Below, one piece after another: positions 26,530-35,799 of a stretch of 64,000 nucleotides of DNA. This DNA comes from Halarcobacter ebronensis. GTDB taxonomy: Bacteria; Campylobacterota; Campylobacteria; Campylobacterales; Arcobacteraceae. The notes below the pieces were generated by a model. The model did no database searches. It had not been told where the DNA came from and saw nothing but the letters and a program-made list of their open reading frames with translations. Every line of letters begins with the position of its first letter. Position 1 is the first letter of the stretch. The stretch covers positions 2,108,001 to 2,172,000 of the forward strand of contig NZ_CP053836.1 of the NCBI RefSeq assembly GCF_013201825.1, written 5' to 3'. The position numbers and the translations under genes were made by a program.

Positions 26530-28353
26530 TTGTTTAGATACAAAAACCTCTCTTTAAATATCAAAATTGCTTTTGTACTATTTTTACTTGGTCTTTTTCT
26601 TCTTACTTTTCTATTTTTACTTCTAATCCCAAAAATTCAAGAAGAGCAGTACAAAGAGGCTTTAAATAATACAGAGAAAAAAGTATTGTTAATAAAACAA
26701 CAAGTTAGATTAGTGGTTGACTATTTTAAAGAGTATGGTAGTTTTAGAAAAGAGGAAGCAAAAAAAGAGATATTAAACCATATAGAAAAGGTAAAATTCA
26801 GATATAAAATTGATAAAAACTATACAAAAGAGGAGTTAACAAAAGAGATAAATGAAATCTCAAAGGAGTACAACTGTCAAGTAAATATTCTAAAAAAGGA
26901 CTCAGTTTTAGATAAAAAGAATTTTATAAATTTTGATTTTGAAAAAATAAAAAATGATGAGTGGTTACATATAGAGACAAAAGATAACTTATGCCCACAT
27001 CCTAGCAACTTTTTGTATAAAACCCTTATTAAAGATATGCAAATAGAGTTAAACTGCAGCTCATATTTTAAACCTGACCCTAAAAACATTGAGTTAAGAG
27101 TAAAAAAAATCATTCAAGAGGGTTTTTCACTAAGCCAAGCTATTCACAAAGGAAAAGTTTTTCTAATGTGGGTAAATAAAAACCCAAATACAAAGGGCTT
27201 AAATACGCCACTTGCTCAATTAGATAATGAACACAATAAAAACTACTGTATTAGTAAAATATCAAATATAAAAATCCCCACATCAGGAGAACTTACACTA
27301 AAAGAGATTTTGAAAATCAAAGATACAAACTATCTATATCATAAGATAGAAAATAGAGATAGTATAACTTTTGTAAGTACTATCTATGAAAATGATACAG
27401 AAAAATTTATTTTTGTATTAAGTGCCTTTGAAGATGATTTTAAAAGTAATATAAACTCTCCAATATTAAGAATATTGCCAATCTCTATTTTTGCCTTACT
27501 TGCTTCAATTTTTCTTGGAATAATAATTTTCAAAAAATGGATAAAAAATATTGATAGATTATCAACAGTTGCAAAAGCAGTCAAAAATGGAGATTTAAGT
27601 ATTAGAAGTGAAGTTAAAGGAAATGATGAACTTGGTTTATTAGGTGTTACTTTTGATTTAATGCTTGATGATTTAGAAGATAATATAAAAAACCTTGATA
27701 AAAAAATAGAAGAGAGAACAAAAGAGTTAACAAAAAATGTAAAATCAAAAGAGATACTTCTAAGGGAGTTGAATCATAGAGTAAAAAACAATCTTTTTAT
27801 GATAATCAACTTTATAAAACTACAAAAATCAAAATTAAAAAGTGAAGAGATTATTGACTCTTTAAATACAATTGAAAATAGAATCTATACAATCTCTTTA
27901 ATACACACAAAACTTTTTGAGTTAAAAAGTTTTGATTCTATTTGTGCACAACACTATATTAATGATTTAATTGATTCAATTTCAAATACTTTCAACAACT
28001 CACAAAATATAAAAATCAAAAAAAATATACAGATGATGGATTTGGATATTGAAACTGCTATGAATTGTGGACTAATATTAAATGAACTAATCACAAATAG
28101 TTTTAAATATGCCTTTGAATTAAACAAAAACAATTTGATAAAAATCAAATTTTTTAAAAAATCAAAAATATATACCTTAATCTTTGAAGATAATGGAAAA
28201 GGATTAAAAAAGGATTTTGATATAAATAGTTGTAACTCTTTGGGAATGAAGCTTATAAACTCTATAACTACTTATCAATTAAATGGAGAAATTAAAGTAG
28301 AAAACACTAAAGGATTGAGAGTCTCAATCTCTTTTGCTGTTTCAAAATATTAA
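26530..28353 (+). CDS. Membrane histidine kinase, HisKA_2 type with HAMP
   Basis: A 607-residue kinase with membrane segments at about 11-31 and 318-338, a periplasmic sensor domain of about 280 residues, a HAMP domain, and a HisKA_2 dimerisation region whose H-box is [15 protein letters not shown]. The HATPase part has [17 protein letters not shown] and LGMKLI. It starts with TTG 1 nt after the regulator stop and no clear ribosome-binding site, so it is probably translationally coupled. HisKA_2 kinases paired with OmpR-like regulators are less usual than with other outputs. Its 3' end overlaps the convergent mntP by 4 nt. The ligand is unknown. Confidence 0.87.
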   Translation: MFRYKNLSLNIKIAFVLFLLGLFLLTFLFLLLIPKIQEEQYKEALNNTEKKVLLIKQQVRLVVDYFKEYGSFRKEEAKKEILNHIEKVKFRYKIDKNYTKEELTKEINEISKEYNCQVNILKKDSVLDKKNFINFDFEKIKNDEWLHIETKDNLCPHPSNFLYKTLIKDMQIELNCSSYFKPDPKNIELRVKKIIQEGFSLSQAIHKGKVFLMWVNKNPNTKGLNTPLAQLDNEHNKNYCISKISNIKIPTSGELTLKEILKIKDTNYLYHKIENRDSITFVSTIYENDTEKFIFVLSAFEDDFKSNINSPILRILPISIFALLASIFLGIIIFKKWIKNIDRLSTVAKAVKNGDLSIRSEVKGNDELGLLGVTFDLMLDDLEDNIKNLDKKIEERTKELTKNVKSKEILLRELNHRVKNNLFMIINFIKLQKSKLKSEEIIDSLNTIENRIYTISLIHTKLFELKSFDSICAQHYINDLIDSISNTFNNSQNIKIKKNIQMMDLDIETAMNCGLILNELITNSFKYAFELNKNNLIKIKFFKKSKIYTLIFEDNGKGLKKDFDINSCNSLGMKLINSITTYQLNGEIKVENTKGLRVSISFAVSKY

Positions 28354-28904
28354 CTTAACAAAGTATGTTCAATTAATATTTTAAGTCCAATCCCTATTAA
28401 TACAATTCCACCTATTTTTTCTGCTTTATCCTCTAAAAAAGCTCCACCTTTTGTTCCTATAAAATTTCCAATATATGAAAAAATAAAAGTTACTACTGCA
28501 ATTATAAGCATTGAAAGATAAGGATCCAATCTAAGTAAAGAAAGAGTAAATCCTGCTGCCATTGCATCTATACTTGTTGCAATTGCCAAGATAAGCAGAA
28601 CTTTGTTTGTTACTATACTTATCTCCTCTTCAGTATTTTCACCAAAACTCTCATAAAGCATTTTCCCACCAATCAAACTTAAAAGAACAAATGCTATCCA
28701 ATGATCAAAAGCTTCAATAAATGTCCCAACTCCAACACTAGCTAAATATCCAACCAAAGGCATAAAACCTTGAAAAAAACCAAAAAGGAGTGCACTTTTA
28801 AAAGCCAAAGATTTGTTAAATCCTTTGCCTTTTACTCCAAGACCTATTGAAACAGCAAAGGCATCCATTGACAAAGCAAATGCTAAAAATAATACTTCAA
28901 TCAT
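28350..28904 (-). CDS. mntP: Manganese efflux pump MntP
   Basis: A 184-residue six-helix membrane protein with the two family repeats: [12 protein letters not shown] at residues 12-23 and [11 protein letters not shown] near 108. The aspartates in these motifs are required for Mn(II) export in the family. Length matches E. coli MntP (188). It stands alone, divergent from zupT across 77 nt. I see no yybP-type riboswitch in that short gap. Export of manganese next to a ZIP importer points to metal balance, but co-regulation is not shown. Confidence 0.93.
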   Translation of the reverse strand: MIEVLFLAFALSMDAFAVSIGLGVKGKGFNKSLAFKSALLFGFFQGFMPLVGYLASVGVGTFIEAFDHWIAFVLLSLIGGKMLYESFGENTEEEISIVTNKVLLILAIATSIDAMAAGFTLSLLRLDPYLSMLIIAVVTFIFSYIGNFIGTKGGAFLEDKAEKIGGIVLIGIGLKILIEHTLLS

Positions 28905-28981
28905 AATAATCCATCCATATTTTTAAAAAAGAGATTATATCAAAAGAAAGAAATATTATCCTTTATGTTAAAATAAAAAAA

Positions 28982-29839
28982 ATGAAAGATAATGATATGT
29001 TTGAAATTTATGAATTTAATAACTTTTTTTACGCTTTTTTATTAACTCTTTTTGCAGGGTTATCCACCTCAATTGGAGCAGTTATCGCTTTTTTCTCAAA
29101 AAGCAGAAGTTATACTATTCTCTCACTAGGACTTGGTTTTTCAGCTGGAGTTATGATTTATGTCTCATTTATGGAAATTTTAATTAAAGCAAAAGACTCT
29201 TTTATAAAAATTTACTCAAATGAAATAACTGCCCAAGTCTTAGTTTTAGTCTGTTTTTTTGCAGGTATTGCCCTTAGCGCATTAATTGATAGACTAATAC
29301 CTGAAGATGTAAATCCCCATGAACCAAAATCTTATAATGAATTAAAAGAGTTAAAACCAAACTCTTTAGAAAAAGATACAAAAAGTCTAAAAAGGACAGG
29401 TATTTTTACTGCACTTGCAATAGGTATTCATAATTTCCCTGAAGGGTTTGCAACTTTTATTTCATCTTTAGATGATTTAACCATAGGAATAACAATTGCC
29501 TTTGCAATTGCAATACACAATATTCCAGAAGGTATGGCAGTTAGCCTTCCCATCTATCATGCAACAAACAATAAGAAAAAAGCTTTTTGGTATTCAACTG
29601 CTTCTGGGTTTGCTGAACCAATTGGTGCAATAATCGGTTTTTTTATTCTATACCCTTTAATGGGAAGTGCAACACTTGGAATCACTTTTGCTTTAGTTGC
29701 AGGAATTATGATTTATATCTCCTTTGATGAACTCCTACCAGCAGCTAGAGTTTACGGAAATGCTCATACAGCAATATTAGGAATTACACTTGGCATGTTT
29801 ATAATGGCTTTTAGTTTAATTCTTTTTAAACTTATATAA
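28982..29839 (+). CDS. zupT: ZIP-family metal transporter ZupT
   Basis: A 285-residue protein with eight predicted helices and the ZIP binding motifs H150-N-F-P-E154-G and H179-N-I-P-E183-G, followed by SGFAEPIGA. ZupT imports zinc and other divalent metals by facilitated transport. A variable loop rich in charged residues lies between helices III and IV (about 105-140). The ATG at 28982 is used; a second ATG five codons on is possible. Its last 12 codons have a second, diverged copy 2.2 kb downstream, flanking the cdi-like remnant. Confidence 0.92.
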   Translation: MKDNDMFEIYEFNNFFYAFLLTLFAGLSTSIGAVIAFFSKSRSYTILSLGLGFSAGVMIYVSFMEILIKAKDSFIKIYSNEITAQVLVLVCFFAGIALSALIDRLIPEDVNPHEPKSYNELKELKPNSLEKDTKSLKRTGIFTALAIGIHNFPEGFATFISSLDDLTIGITIAFAIAIHNIPEGMAVSLPIYHATNNKKKAFWYSTASGFAEPIGAIIGFFILYPLMGSATLGITFALVAGIMIYISFDELLPAARVYGNAHTAILGITLGMFIMAFSLILFKLI

Positions 29840-29875
29840 AAAAACTTTCTTATTTTAACTCTTAAAATATATTAA

Positions 29876-30838
29876 CAAGCAAAAATAATAAACTATTTAG
29901 CTTTTAAATATAAAAAAATAATAAAAATTCCTAATAATTTTAAAGAAGAAAGTAAGTTAAAACTGAATACCGCTTCAATCAAATATGCAAATAGTAAAAC
30001 ATATGAAAAATCAAAAACTCTAGCAACAATAGGAAAAGGAAACTTAACTATTGCAGACAAAGAAAACTCTGATGATACAACTGCTTTAAATAGAGATACA
30101 ACAAAAACACCAAAAGATATCTACTCTGCAAAAACTAACCTTAAAGCAGATATGAATGTGGATGGTAATATTGTAGAAAATGTAAAAAATTTGGTTGATA
30201 ATATTGAAATCTTGAGCAATATTATTATAAATTATGACAAGATAATTGAGATACAAAAAAATGCACAAGAAGCTACTACTAAAATAACAAAAGAATTGGC
30301 TAGATTAGAACAAGAGAATCCTCAATTATATGAGGATACATTAATCGCCTTACAAGAATATGATAGAGCTTTAAAACAACAGCAAGAAATGGGGGAACAA
30401 ACTGCATTTCTTCCTGCAATTGCAATACCATCTTTAGTATATGAACTTTTAATTTCTGCAGGTATTATTACTACAACAATTGTTGCAACAAAAGATGCAA
30501 GAAATAATAGTGTTGATGGTATAATGGGGAATGAGAGTGGAATCAATATTAATCCTGTGGATTATAGAGATAACCCAAAACAAAAAGTTCGTACTGCAAA
30601 TGAAGGTGATTATGTTCAGACACCTCTTGATGAAAAGGGAAAGATAAGAGCAGGATTTACCAAAAATGGGGCAAATTATCGCAATAATAAAACAGGTGAA
30701 ATATGGCAAAAAGAAGACAATAATGGACATTATGGAGAAGATGGCTGGAAAGTAGGAAATAAAAAAAATCAAGAACCAGCAAGGGGAAATAAAACTACAG
30801 TTGATAAAAATGGAAAAATTATTAAAAAGGATAAATAG
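29876..30838 (+). pseudogene. 3' remnant of a filamentous haemagglutinin/CdiA-type toxin gene
   Basis: The frame is open from just after a stop at 29873-29875 to 30838 without a start codon until ATG 30152. Translated upstream of that ATG it reads SKTLATIGKGNLTIADKEN and LNRDTTK, a conserved stretch near the end of many FHA/CdiA exoproteins, so this is the severed C-terminal part of a much larger gene. The remaining 228-residue open frame has a coiled-coil helix, a hydrophobic pretoxin-like segment and a C-terminal domain with YRNNKTGEIW, a central H-Y-G and GWKV. That pattern recalls Ntox21-type CdiA-CT nucleases, which is a weak inference. The neighbour 3 nt downstream is probably its immunity gene. 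Confidence 0.75.
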
Positions 30839-30841
30839 TAA

Positions 30842-31789
30842 ATGTTAAAAGTAAAATATACAGAATTATTTTTATCTTGTATTGAATTATACCCGACATA
30901 TCTATATCTTGGAAAACGATTTCAATTTGAAGAGATATATTTGGAAAAAAGTTTAAAACATATTTTTAATTTAGAGGATAGTTTGATATATTCTCTTCAT
31001 ACTTCAATGCTTCATGAAATCAGAATTGTGTTACAAGACTTAATCCCAAAACAAATGAAAATGGAAAAACAAATAATATGCAAATATGATATAGATATGA
31101 AAAAATTATATAAAAGATTTATCAAGGCATATATCAATAAAAAAGATGCCATTTACAAAAAAGAAATTAAAAAGAAAAAATTGATTTTTATTGATGATTT
31201 TTCTAGTGAGTTTGTAAAAAAATGGCAAACTAAAAAACTTAAATCTATATGGCTAGATGAAAATAAAGTTTTTGATAAAGATTATAATTTAATATATAAA
31301 TTAAGAGCGAATACTGAACAAACTAAAAATTATAAAAATTGGTGGTATGAAAATTATAAAAGAACAGCCCCAGTTGTATATCAAATAAAAGATATATATC
31401 CTAGAAGACATTTAAGAATACATAGCTTACCTCTAAGTAAACAATATGCAGAAACAGATGATGAAAAAAAAGAAATTTTATATCGTCATAATCAAATTGC
31501 CAGCGAAGTTTTAGGTGACAATGCAGAGTGTATAGTTTTTATTCCAAAAAAATATTTACAATATGATGATTTTAAAATAAATTCTATGATTTGGAAATCT
31601 AATAGCTTTAATAACTATCTTCTAGAGATTGCAGATGATAAAATTGAATTTCCTCTTATCGTTTCACTAAAAACTCAGAATATATATGCACCATATGATG
31701 GAGGAATGGATTTATTTATCATAAATTTAACTGAGAAAGAAAAGTTTATACAAAAATATTGGGATTGGTTACCAAGAGAAATAACTTAG
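30842..31789 (+). CDS. Putative immunity protein (DUF3885-like)
   Basis: A 315-residue cytoplasmic protein with no signal peptide or membrane segment. Its C-terminus has IYAPYDGGMDLFIIN, the type of motif seen in DUF3885, a family often found as immunity proteins beside polymorphic toxins. The N-terminal half is lysine-rich and unrecognised. The gene begins 3 nt after the toxin-like remnant, the normal order for a cdiA-CT/cdiI pair. No export partner (CdiB) is in the window, so this is an orphan pair. The immunity role is inference from position and motif. Confidence 0.65.
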   Translation: MLKVKYTELFLSCIELYPTYLYLGKRFQFEEIYLEKSLKHIFNLEDSLIYSLHTSMLHEIRIVLQDLIPKQMKMEKQIICKYDIDMKKLYKRFIKAYINKKDAIYKKEIKKKKLIFIDDFSSEFVKKWQTKKLKSIWLDENKVFDKDYNLIYKLRANTEQTKNYKNWWYENYKRTAPVVYQIKDIYPRRHLRIHSLPLSKQYAETDDEKKEILYRHNQIASEVLGDNAECIVFIPKKYLQYDDFKINSMIWKSNSFNNYLLEIADDKIEFPLIVSLKTQNIYAPYDGGMDLFIINLTEKEKFIQKYWDWLPREIT

Positions 31790-31879
31790 AATAAAGAGTA
31801 AAATCAGGGGACAGTATATCAATTAATTACAAACTGTAATAACTTTCTATCTAAAAAATAAAGAATCATTGTCTAAAGC

Positions 31880-31985
31880 AAATAGGGCAAATAGGGCGTC
31901 ACAAATAGGGCGTCAGGGGATAACGATAACATCAAATAACAAATAGGGCAAATAGGGCGTCAGGTGATAACGATAACATCAAATA
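31880..31985. repeat. Short direct repeats, REP/RAYT-like debris
   Basis: The unit AAATAGGGC occurs five times. The longer block AAATAGGGCGTCAGG-K-GATAACGATAACATCAAATAA occurs twice, at about 31904-31939 and 31949-31986. Just upstream at 31804-31815 is TCAGGGGACAGT, a string I associate with REP-type elements that accompany TnpA-REP (RAYT) transposases, though no transposase is present. GC content is above the local level. The link to RAYT elements is from memory and unproven. Confidence 0.6.
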
Positions 31986-32011
31986 AAAGCAAACTTGCTT
32001 TGCTTTTATTT
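31981..32011. terminator. Perfect 13-bp hairpin at the end of the repeat block
   Basis: AAATAAAAGCAAA pairs perfectly with TTTGCTTTTATTT around a CTTGC loop. It ends the repeat block and could terminate transcription of the toxin/immunity remnant, or it may be the palindrome of a REP-like element. A clean T-run is lacking. Confidence 0.5.
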
Positions 32012-32041
32012 GTATTATATCATGTAGATACGAAGCACCTT

Positions 32042-32086
32042 TTTTTTGTTATGGCTTTTAGTCTAATTCTTTTAAAAGTAATTTAG
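32042..32086 (+). pseudogene. Degenerate duplicate of the zupT 3' end
   Basis: The frame reads FFVMAFSLILLKVI and then TAG, against MFIMAFSLILFKLI and stop at the end of zupT. Of the 23 nt starting ATGGCTTTTAGT, 22 are identical and the one difference is synonymous. It lies on the far side of the toxin remnant, so the foreign segment is bracketed by two copies of a ZIP gene end. The TAG overlaps the stop codon of the convergent MBL gene. Confidence 0.75.
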
Positions 32087-33123
32087 TCTTTTCTCCACCA
32101 CTTTGCAGTTTTTTTAGGTTCTAAAATAGAGATTATCTCTCCCATTTTTGGATGTCTTATTTCTATTTTCTCTTTTTTTGCAATATCTGTTACAAGATTT
32201 AATGGCTCATTCCAAGGATGAAAGGAGAGTTTGAAACTACTGTTATGAATGGGAAAGAATACTTTTCCTCCTAAATCTTTATGCGCTTGTATACTCTCTT
32301 TAGGCATCATATGTATCTCTTTCCATCTTTCATTATAAGCTCCAGCTTCAATAAAAGTCATATCAAAAGGACCATATTTTTCACCAATTTTTTTTAAGCC
32401 ATTGAAGTATCCAGTATCTGCACTAAAAAAAACATTTACTTTTGAAGATGTTATTACCCATGAAGCCCATAGGGTTTTATCCCTATCAAATAAACCTCTT
32501 CCTGAAAAGTGCTGAGCTGGCGTTGCTGTAACTTTTATACTTTTTATTGTACATGATTGCCACCAATCAAGTTCACACACTTTCATAGTATCCACACCCA
32601 AATCAATTAAAGACTGTTTTACACCCAAAGTAGTATAAAAATGTCCTACTTTATCTTTTAGTTTAATAATACTTGGCTCATCTAGATGGTCATAATGGTT
32701 ATGTGAAATAATTACTATATCTATAAAAGGCAACTCTTCTATTGTAATAGGTATTTCATGGAATCGTTTAGGAGCAACAAAAGGAAAAGGAGTAATCATA
32801 TCAGAGAATACAGGATCAGTTAAAATATATCTATTATCTATTTTAAAAAGAAGTGTTGAGTGTACTAATCTTACAACTGAATTATCAGGCATATTTAAAA
32901 TATCATCTTTAGATAGTTTTACAATTGGAATACTATTCTCTTCAGGAATTTTATTTTCTGTTTTATCATTTAAAAATGTCCATACATTAGAAAAAAACTC
33001 ACTAAAATTTGAACTATAATCTATCTCTAAATTTCTAAATTTCCCATTTGCATAATGATCTGCTTTGTATTCTATACTCTCTTTATTTCGTAAACACTCA
33101 ACCATTTTATTTCTTTCTGTCAT
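32083..33123 (-). CDS. MBL-fold metallohydrolase (NAPE-PLD/UlaG-like)
   Basis: A 346-residue protein with the metal motif H141-N-H143-Y-D145-H146-L, a later ATPAQHFSGRG and a C-terminal IHNSSF-FHPWNEP pattern. This is the NAPE-PLD/RomA-like branch of the metallo-beta-lactamase superfamily, with two zinc ions and a hydrolase role; the substrate is unknown. No signal peptide is seen. The start is 3 nt after the alcohol dehydrogenase stop and lacks its own clear ribosome-binding site, so it is probably coupled to it. A second in-frame ATG lies six codons on. Confidence 0.88.
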   Translation of the reverse strand: MTERNKMVECLRNKESIEYKADHYANGKFRNLEIDYSSNFSEFFSNVWTFLNDKTENKIPEENSIPIVKLSKDDILNMPDNSVVRLVHSTLLFKIDNRYILTDPVFSDMITPFPFVAPKRFHEIPITIEELPFIDIVIISHNHYDHLDEPSIIKLKDKVGHFYTTLGVKQSLIDLGVDTMKVCELDWWQSCTIKSIKVTATPAQHFSGRGLFDRDKTLWASWVITSSKVNVFFSADTGYFNGLKKIGEKYGPFDMTFIEAGAYNERWKEIHMMPKESIQAHKDLGGKVFFPIHNSSFKLSFHPWNEPLNLVTDIAKKEKIEIRHPKMGEIISILEPKKTAKWWRKD

Positions 33124-33126
33124 AAA

Positions 33127-34167
33127 TCAAATTGTTGCAGTATCAATCACGTATCTATATCTAGCTTTTTTCTCTTCAACATTTTTCCAAGCTTGTGTAA
33201 TTTCACTAGCTTTAATAATTTGGATTTCAGGTAATATATTGTTTTTTGCACAATAATCTACCATCTCTTGAGTCTCTTTCATTCCACCAATTAGTGAAGC
33301 ATTAAAGTTTACTCTACTTGCAGCAAGCATTAAATTATTTAATGTTATTTGAAATCCTACAGGCATACCAACCATTGTAAAATAACCATAAGGTTTTACA
33401 ACAGAAGCATATGATGCCACATCAAATTGATACGGAATAGTACAAATCATATAATCCATTTGCCCTGCATATTGATATAATTTTTTTGTATCATCAACAA
33501 CAATTACCTCTTTTGCTCCCATTTTTTTAATATCTTCAACTTTATCAGCAGTTGTTGTAAAAGCATAAACCTCAGTACCTTTTGAAACTGCAAGTTTTAC
33601 AGCCATATGTCCTAATCCACCAATACCAGCAATAGCAACTTTATCACCTTTTTTAATATCTGCTTTTATAATTGGTGAGTATGTTGTAATACCAGCACAT
33701 AGAAGTGGTGCAAGTTTTTCAAAAGATATATTTTCAGGTAAATGTACTGCATAATGATCTCTTACAACTATATGTGTTGAGTATCCACCTTGAGTGATAC
33801 CTGTTGGCTCTTTCTTTTCTGGATAACCATAAGTAAATTTTGTATCTGGTTCATATTGTTCTTCTTCGCAAGTTGTACAACCATTAACCATACATCCAAC
33901 ACCTGCTCTGTCACCAATTTTGAATTTTATTACATTTTTTCCTACTTGTGTTACAACACCAGCTATCTCATGTCCTGGAACTTGTGGATATTGTTGTTTT
34001 CCCCAGTGACCTTTTTCTTGGTGAATATCTGAGTGACAAATACTTGCTGCTTTGATTTCAATTAGGATATCATCATCACCAACAGCTCTTCTTTCAAACT
34101 CCCAAGGTTTAATAACCCCTGATTCATCAAATGCTGCATATCCTCTTGTTTTTACTGTATTATTCAT
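33127..34167 (-). CDS. Zinc-type alcohol/aldehyde dehydrogenase (YahK/CAD-like) lacking full structural zinc site
   Basis: A 346-residue medium-chain dehydrogenase. Catalytic zinc ligands are C44 (CHSD), H66-E67 (GHE) and C157 (LLCAG); the nucleotide-binding motif is GIGGLGHMA at 181-189. Relatives of YahK and Helicobacter cinnamyl-alcohol dehydrogenase carry a four-cysteine structural zinc loop near residue 95-110; here only C97 and C100 remain and the loop reads CTTCEEEQYEPDTKF. The enzyme likely reduces aldehydes with NADPH. It overlaps the upstream cyclophilin-like gene by 4 nt, and an AraC-type regulator lies nearby. Confidence 0.9.
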   Translation of the reverse strand: MNNTVKTRGYAAFDESGVIKPWEFERRAVGDDDILIEIKAASICHSDIHQEKGHWGKQQYPQVPGHEIAGVVTQVGKNVIKFKIGDRAGVGCMVNGCTTCEEEQYEPDTKFTYGYPEKKEPTGITQGGYSTHIVVRDHYAVHLPENISFEKLAPLLCAGITTYSPIIKADIKKGDKVAIAGIGGLGHMAVKLAVSKGTEVYAFTTTADKVEDIKKMGAKEVIVVDDTKKLYQYAGQMDYMICTIPYQFDVASYASVVKPYGYFTMVGMPVGFQITLNNLMLAASRVNFNASLIGGMKETQEMVDYCAKNNILPEIQIIKASEITQAWKNVEEKKARYRYVIDTATI

Positions 34168-34511
34168 AATTTACCCTTTTTTATCTCTATTTTTCCAAAG
34201 ATATTTTTAATATTTTCACTGCCTGATACGACAGAACCTAATTCGTACAATCCTCTAACACTTCCAAAATCTTTATAAAACATCACCACATCACCCCAAG
34301 GTGCATAGTATGCTAGCGTTCCAGCTTTTGCATTTGCTACAGGAGTATTTTTTATTGATAATTTAATAGGGGGATAAAATATCTTCTCATTGTTCCCAAA
34401 GTTTTCAGTCTCTATACTCAATGGTAATTGGGCATATAACTCTTTAGAAGCATTTGATTCATTAAGTTTAAAAACAATCGTATTACCATTTGAGTAAACA
34501 TTTATTGTCAT
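34164..34511 (-). CDS. Cyclophilin-like fold protein
   Basis: A 115-residue protein of the cyclophilin-like family (PF18050 type), recognisable by FKLNESNASKELYAQLPL near the start and the AYYAPWGDVVMFYKDFG stretch. Members are small cytosolic proteins often encoded beside oxidoreductases; no catalytic role is established. It starts the minus-strand operon with the alcohol dehydrogenase and MBL hydrolase. A 19-bp repeated site sits 93 nt upstream of its start, shared with the nearby AraC gene promoter. Confidence 0.82.
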   Translation of the reverse strand: MTINVYSNGNTIVFKLNESNASKELYAQLPLSIETENFGNNEKIFYPPIKLSIKNTPVANAKAGTLAYYAPWGDVVMFYKDFGSVRGLYELGSVVSGSENIKNIFGKIEIKKGKL

Positions 34512-34603
34512 TGACTCTCCTTTTTTTCATACTAGACTCCTAAACTTTATTGTTAAATTATAATCTATCCTTTTATTTTAAGAATAGAAAGATAATCCAA
34601 AGG

Positions 34604-34622
34604 AATTGCCAAATTCTCTAAA
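34604..34622 (+). promoter_or_regulatory. Repeated 19-bp site, candidate AraC-regulator binding site
   Basis: AATTGCCAAATTCTCTAAA lies in the divergent promoter region between the cyclophilin-like operon and the LLM oxidoreductase gene. Two near copies (16 and 17 of 19 identical) occur in the araC/cupin divergent region about 2.2 kb away. Confidence 0.6.
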
Positions 34623-34764
34623 TTTAGTTTTTAATAAAGTTTAAAAATCTCATAGCAAGTTTTTTTAAATAAAAATATCATGCAAAATCTATAGATAATT
34701 ATTCTATTGTAACTAAGACTTTTTTTGTATAATCCTCAATAAAGAACGAAAGAGGAATATAAAA

Positions 34765-35757
34765 ATGAAACAATCTATACCCCTATCAGTACTCGATTTA
34801 GTTCCTATTGCAGAAGGCTTTTCAATCACGCAAGCCTTAGAAAATAGCACAAAACTTGCACAAGCAGTTGAGGCTTTTGGCTTTAGTAGATATTGGATTG
34901 CAGAACATCACAATTTTATTAATATAGCAAGTGCTGCAACCTCTGTTATTTTAAGCCATATAGGTGCAAAAACAAGTAAAATTAGAATTGGTTCAGGTGG
35001 GATAATGTTACCCAATCACCCTCCTTTGGTTATTGCAGAACAGTTTGGAACCTTGGAATCTTTATATCCAAATAGAATTGATTTGGGATTAGGTAGAGCA
35101 CCAGGAACGGACCAAAGAACGGCAATGGCACTAAGACGAGATAAAAATGATGGCTCAGATTTTCCCCAAATGCTTAATTATTTACAATACTATTTATCAA
35201 ATGAAGCAGGTAAAAATGGAATAAAAGCAATTCCTGGATATGGTTTAAATATTCCAATATGGCTTCTTGGCTCAAGTACTTTTAGTGCTTTTTTAGCGGC
35301 ACAAAAAGGTCTTCCTTTTGCTTTTGCCTCTCATTTTGCTCCAGATGCAATGTATGCAGCAATAAGAGAGTATCGAGTCAATTTTAAACCCTCAAAACAA
35401 CTACAAGAGCCATATATTATTATCTGTATTAACGCAATTTGTGCTAATACACAAGAAGAGGCTGAATTTCTAGCTACTACAGAGTATCAAAAATTTCTTT
35501 ATCTACAAAGGGGAGATGACAGATTATTATCTAAACCTACACATGATATGGATAAGCTTTGGGAAGATTGGGAAGAACAGGCTATAAAACACAAACTTCG
35601 TGAATCAATTTGGGGAACACCTGAATATGTAAAACAAAAACTTGAAAGTTTAGTTGAACGAACAGGGGCAAATGAGATAATGATTAACTCTTGGATTCAC
35701 GATCCAAAAATACGAATACAATCTTATGAATTAATTTCAAAAGTTTGGCAACTCTAA
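34765..35757 (+). CDS. LLM-class flavin-dependent oxidoreductase
   Basis: A 330-residue bacterial-luciferase-like protein with the family openings PLSVLDLVPIAEG, RYWIAEHHN, IRIGSGGIMLPNHPPLVIAEQFGTL and DLGLGRAPGTD, which build the FMN/substrate barrel. It probably oxidises an unknown organic substrate with reduced flavin. AGAGGA precedes the ATG. It is transcribed away from the cyclophilin-like operon, and both share an upstream region with one candidate AraC site, so it may belong to the same stress regulon. Confidence 0.88.
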   Translation: MKQSIPLSVLDLVPIAEGFSITQALENSTKLAQAVEAFGFSRYWIAEHHNFINIASAATSVILSHIGAKTSKIRIGSGGIMLPNHPPLVIAEQFGTLESLYPNRIDLGLGRAPGTDQRTAMALRRDKNDGSDFPQMLNYLQYYLSNEAGKNGIKAIPGYGLNIPIWLLGSSTFSAFLAAQKGLPFAFASHFAPDAMYAAIREYRVNFKPSKQLQEPYIIICINAICANTQEEAEFLATTEYQKFLYLQRGDDRLLSKPTHDMDKLWEDWEEQAIKHKLRESIWGTPEYVKQKLESLVERTGANEIMINSWIHDPKIRIQSYELISKVWQL

Positions 35758-35799
35758 TTTATAGTTTACGTGATAATAAAAAGTTCCTAATTCTTTAAA

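Noticed and set aside
31880-31985. CRISPR-like array
   Set aside because: Repeats are of unequal length, there are no unique spacers of constant size, and no cas genes are nearby.
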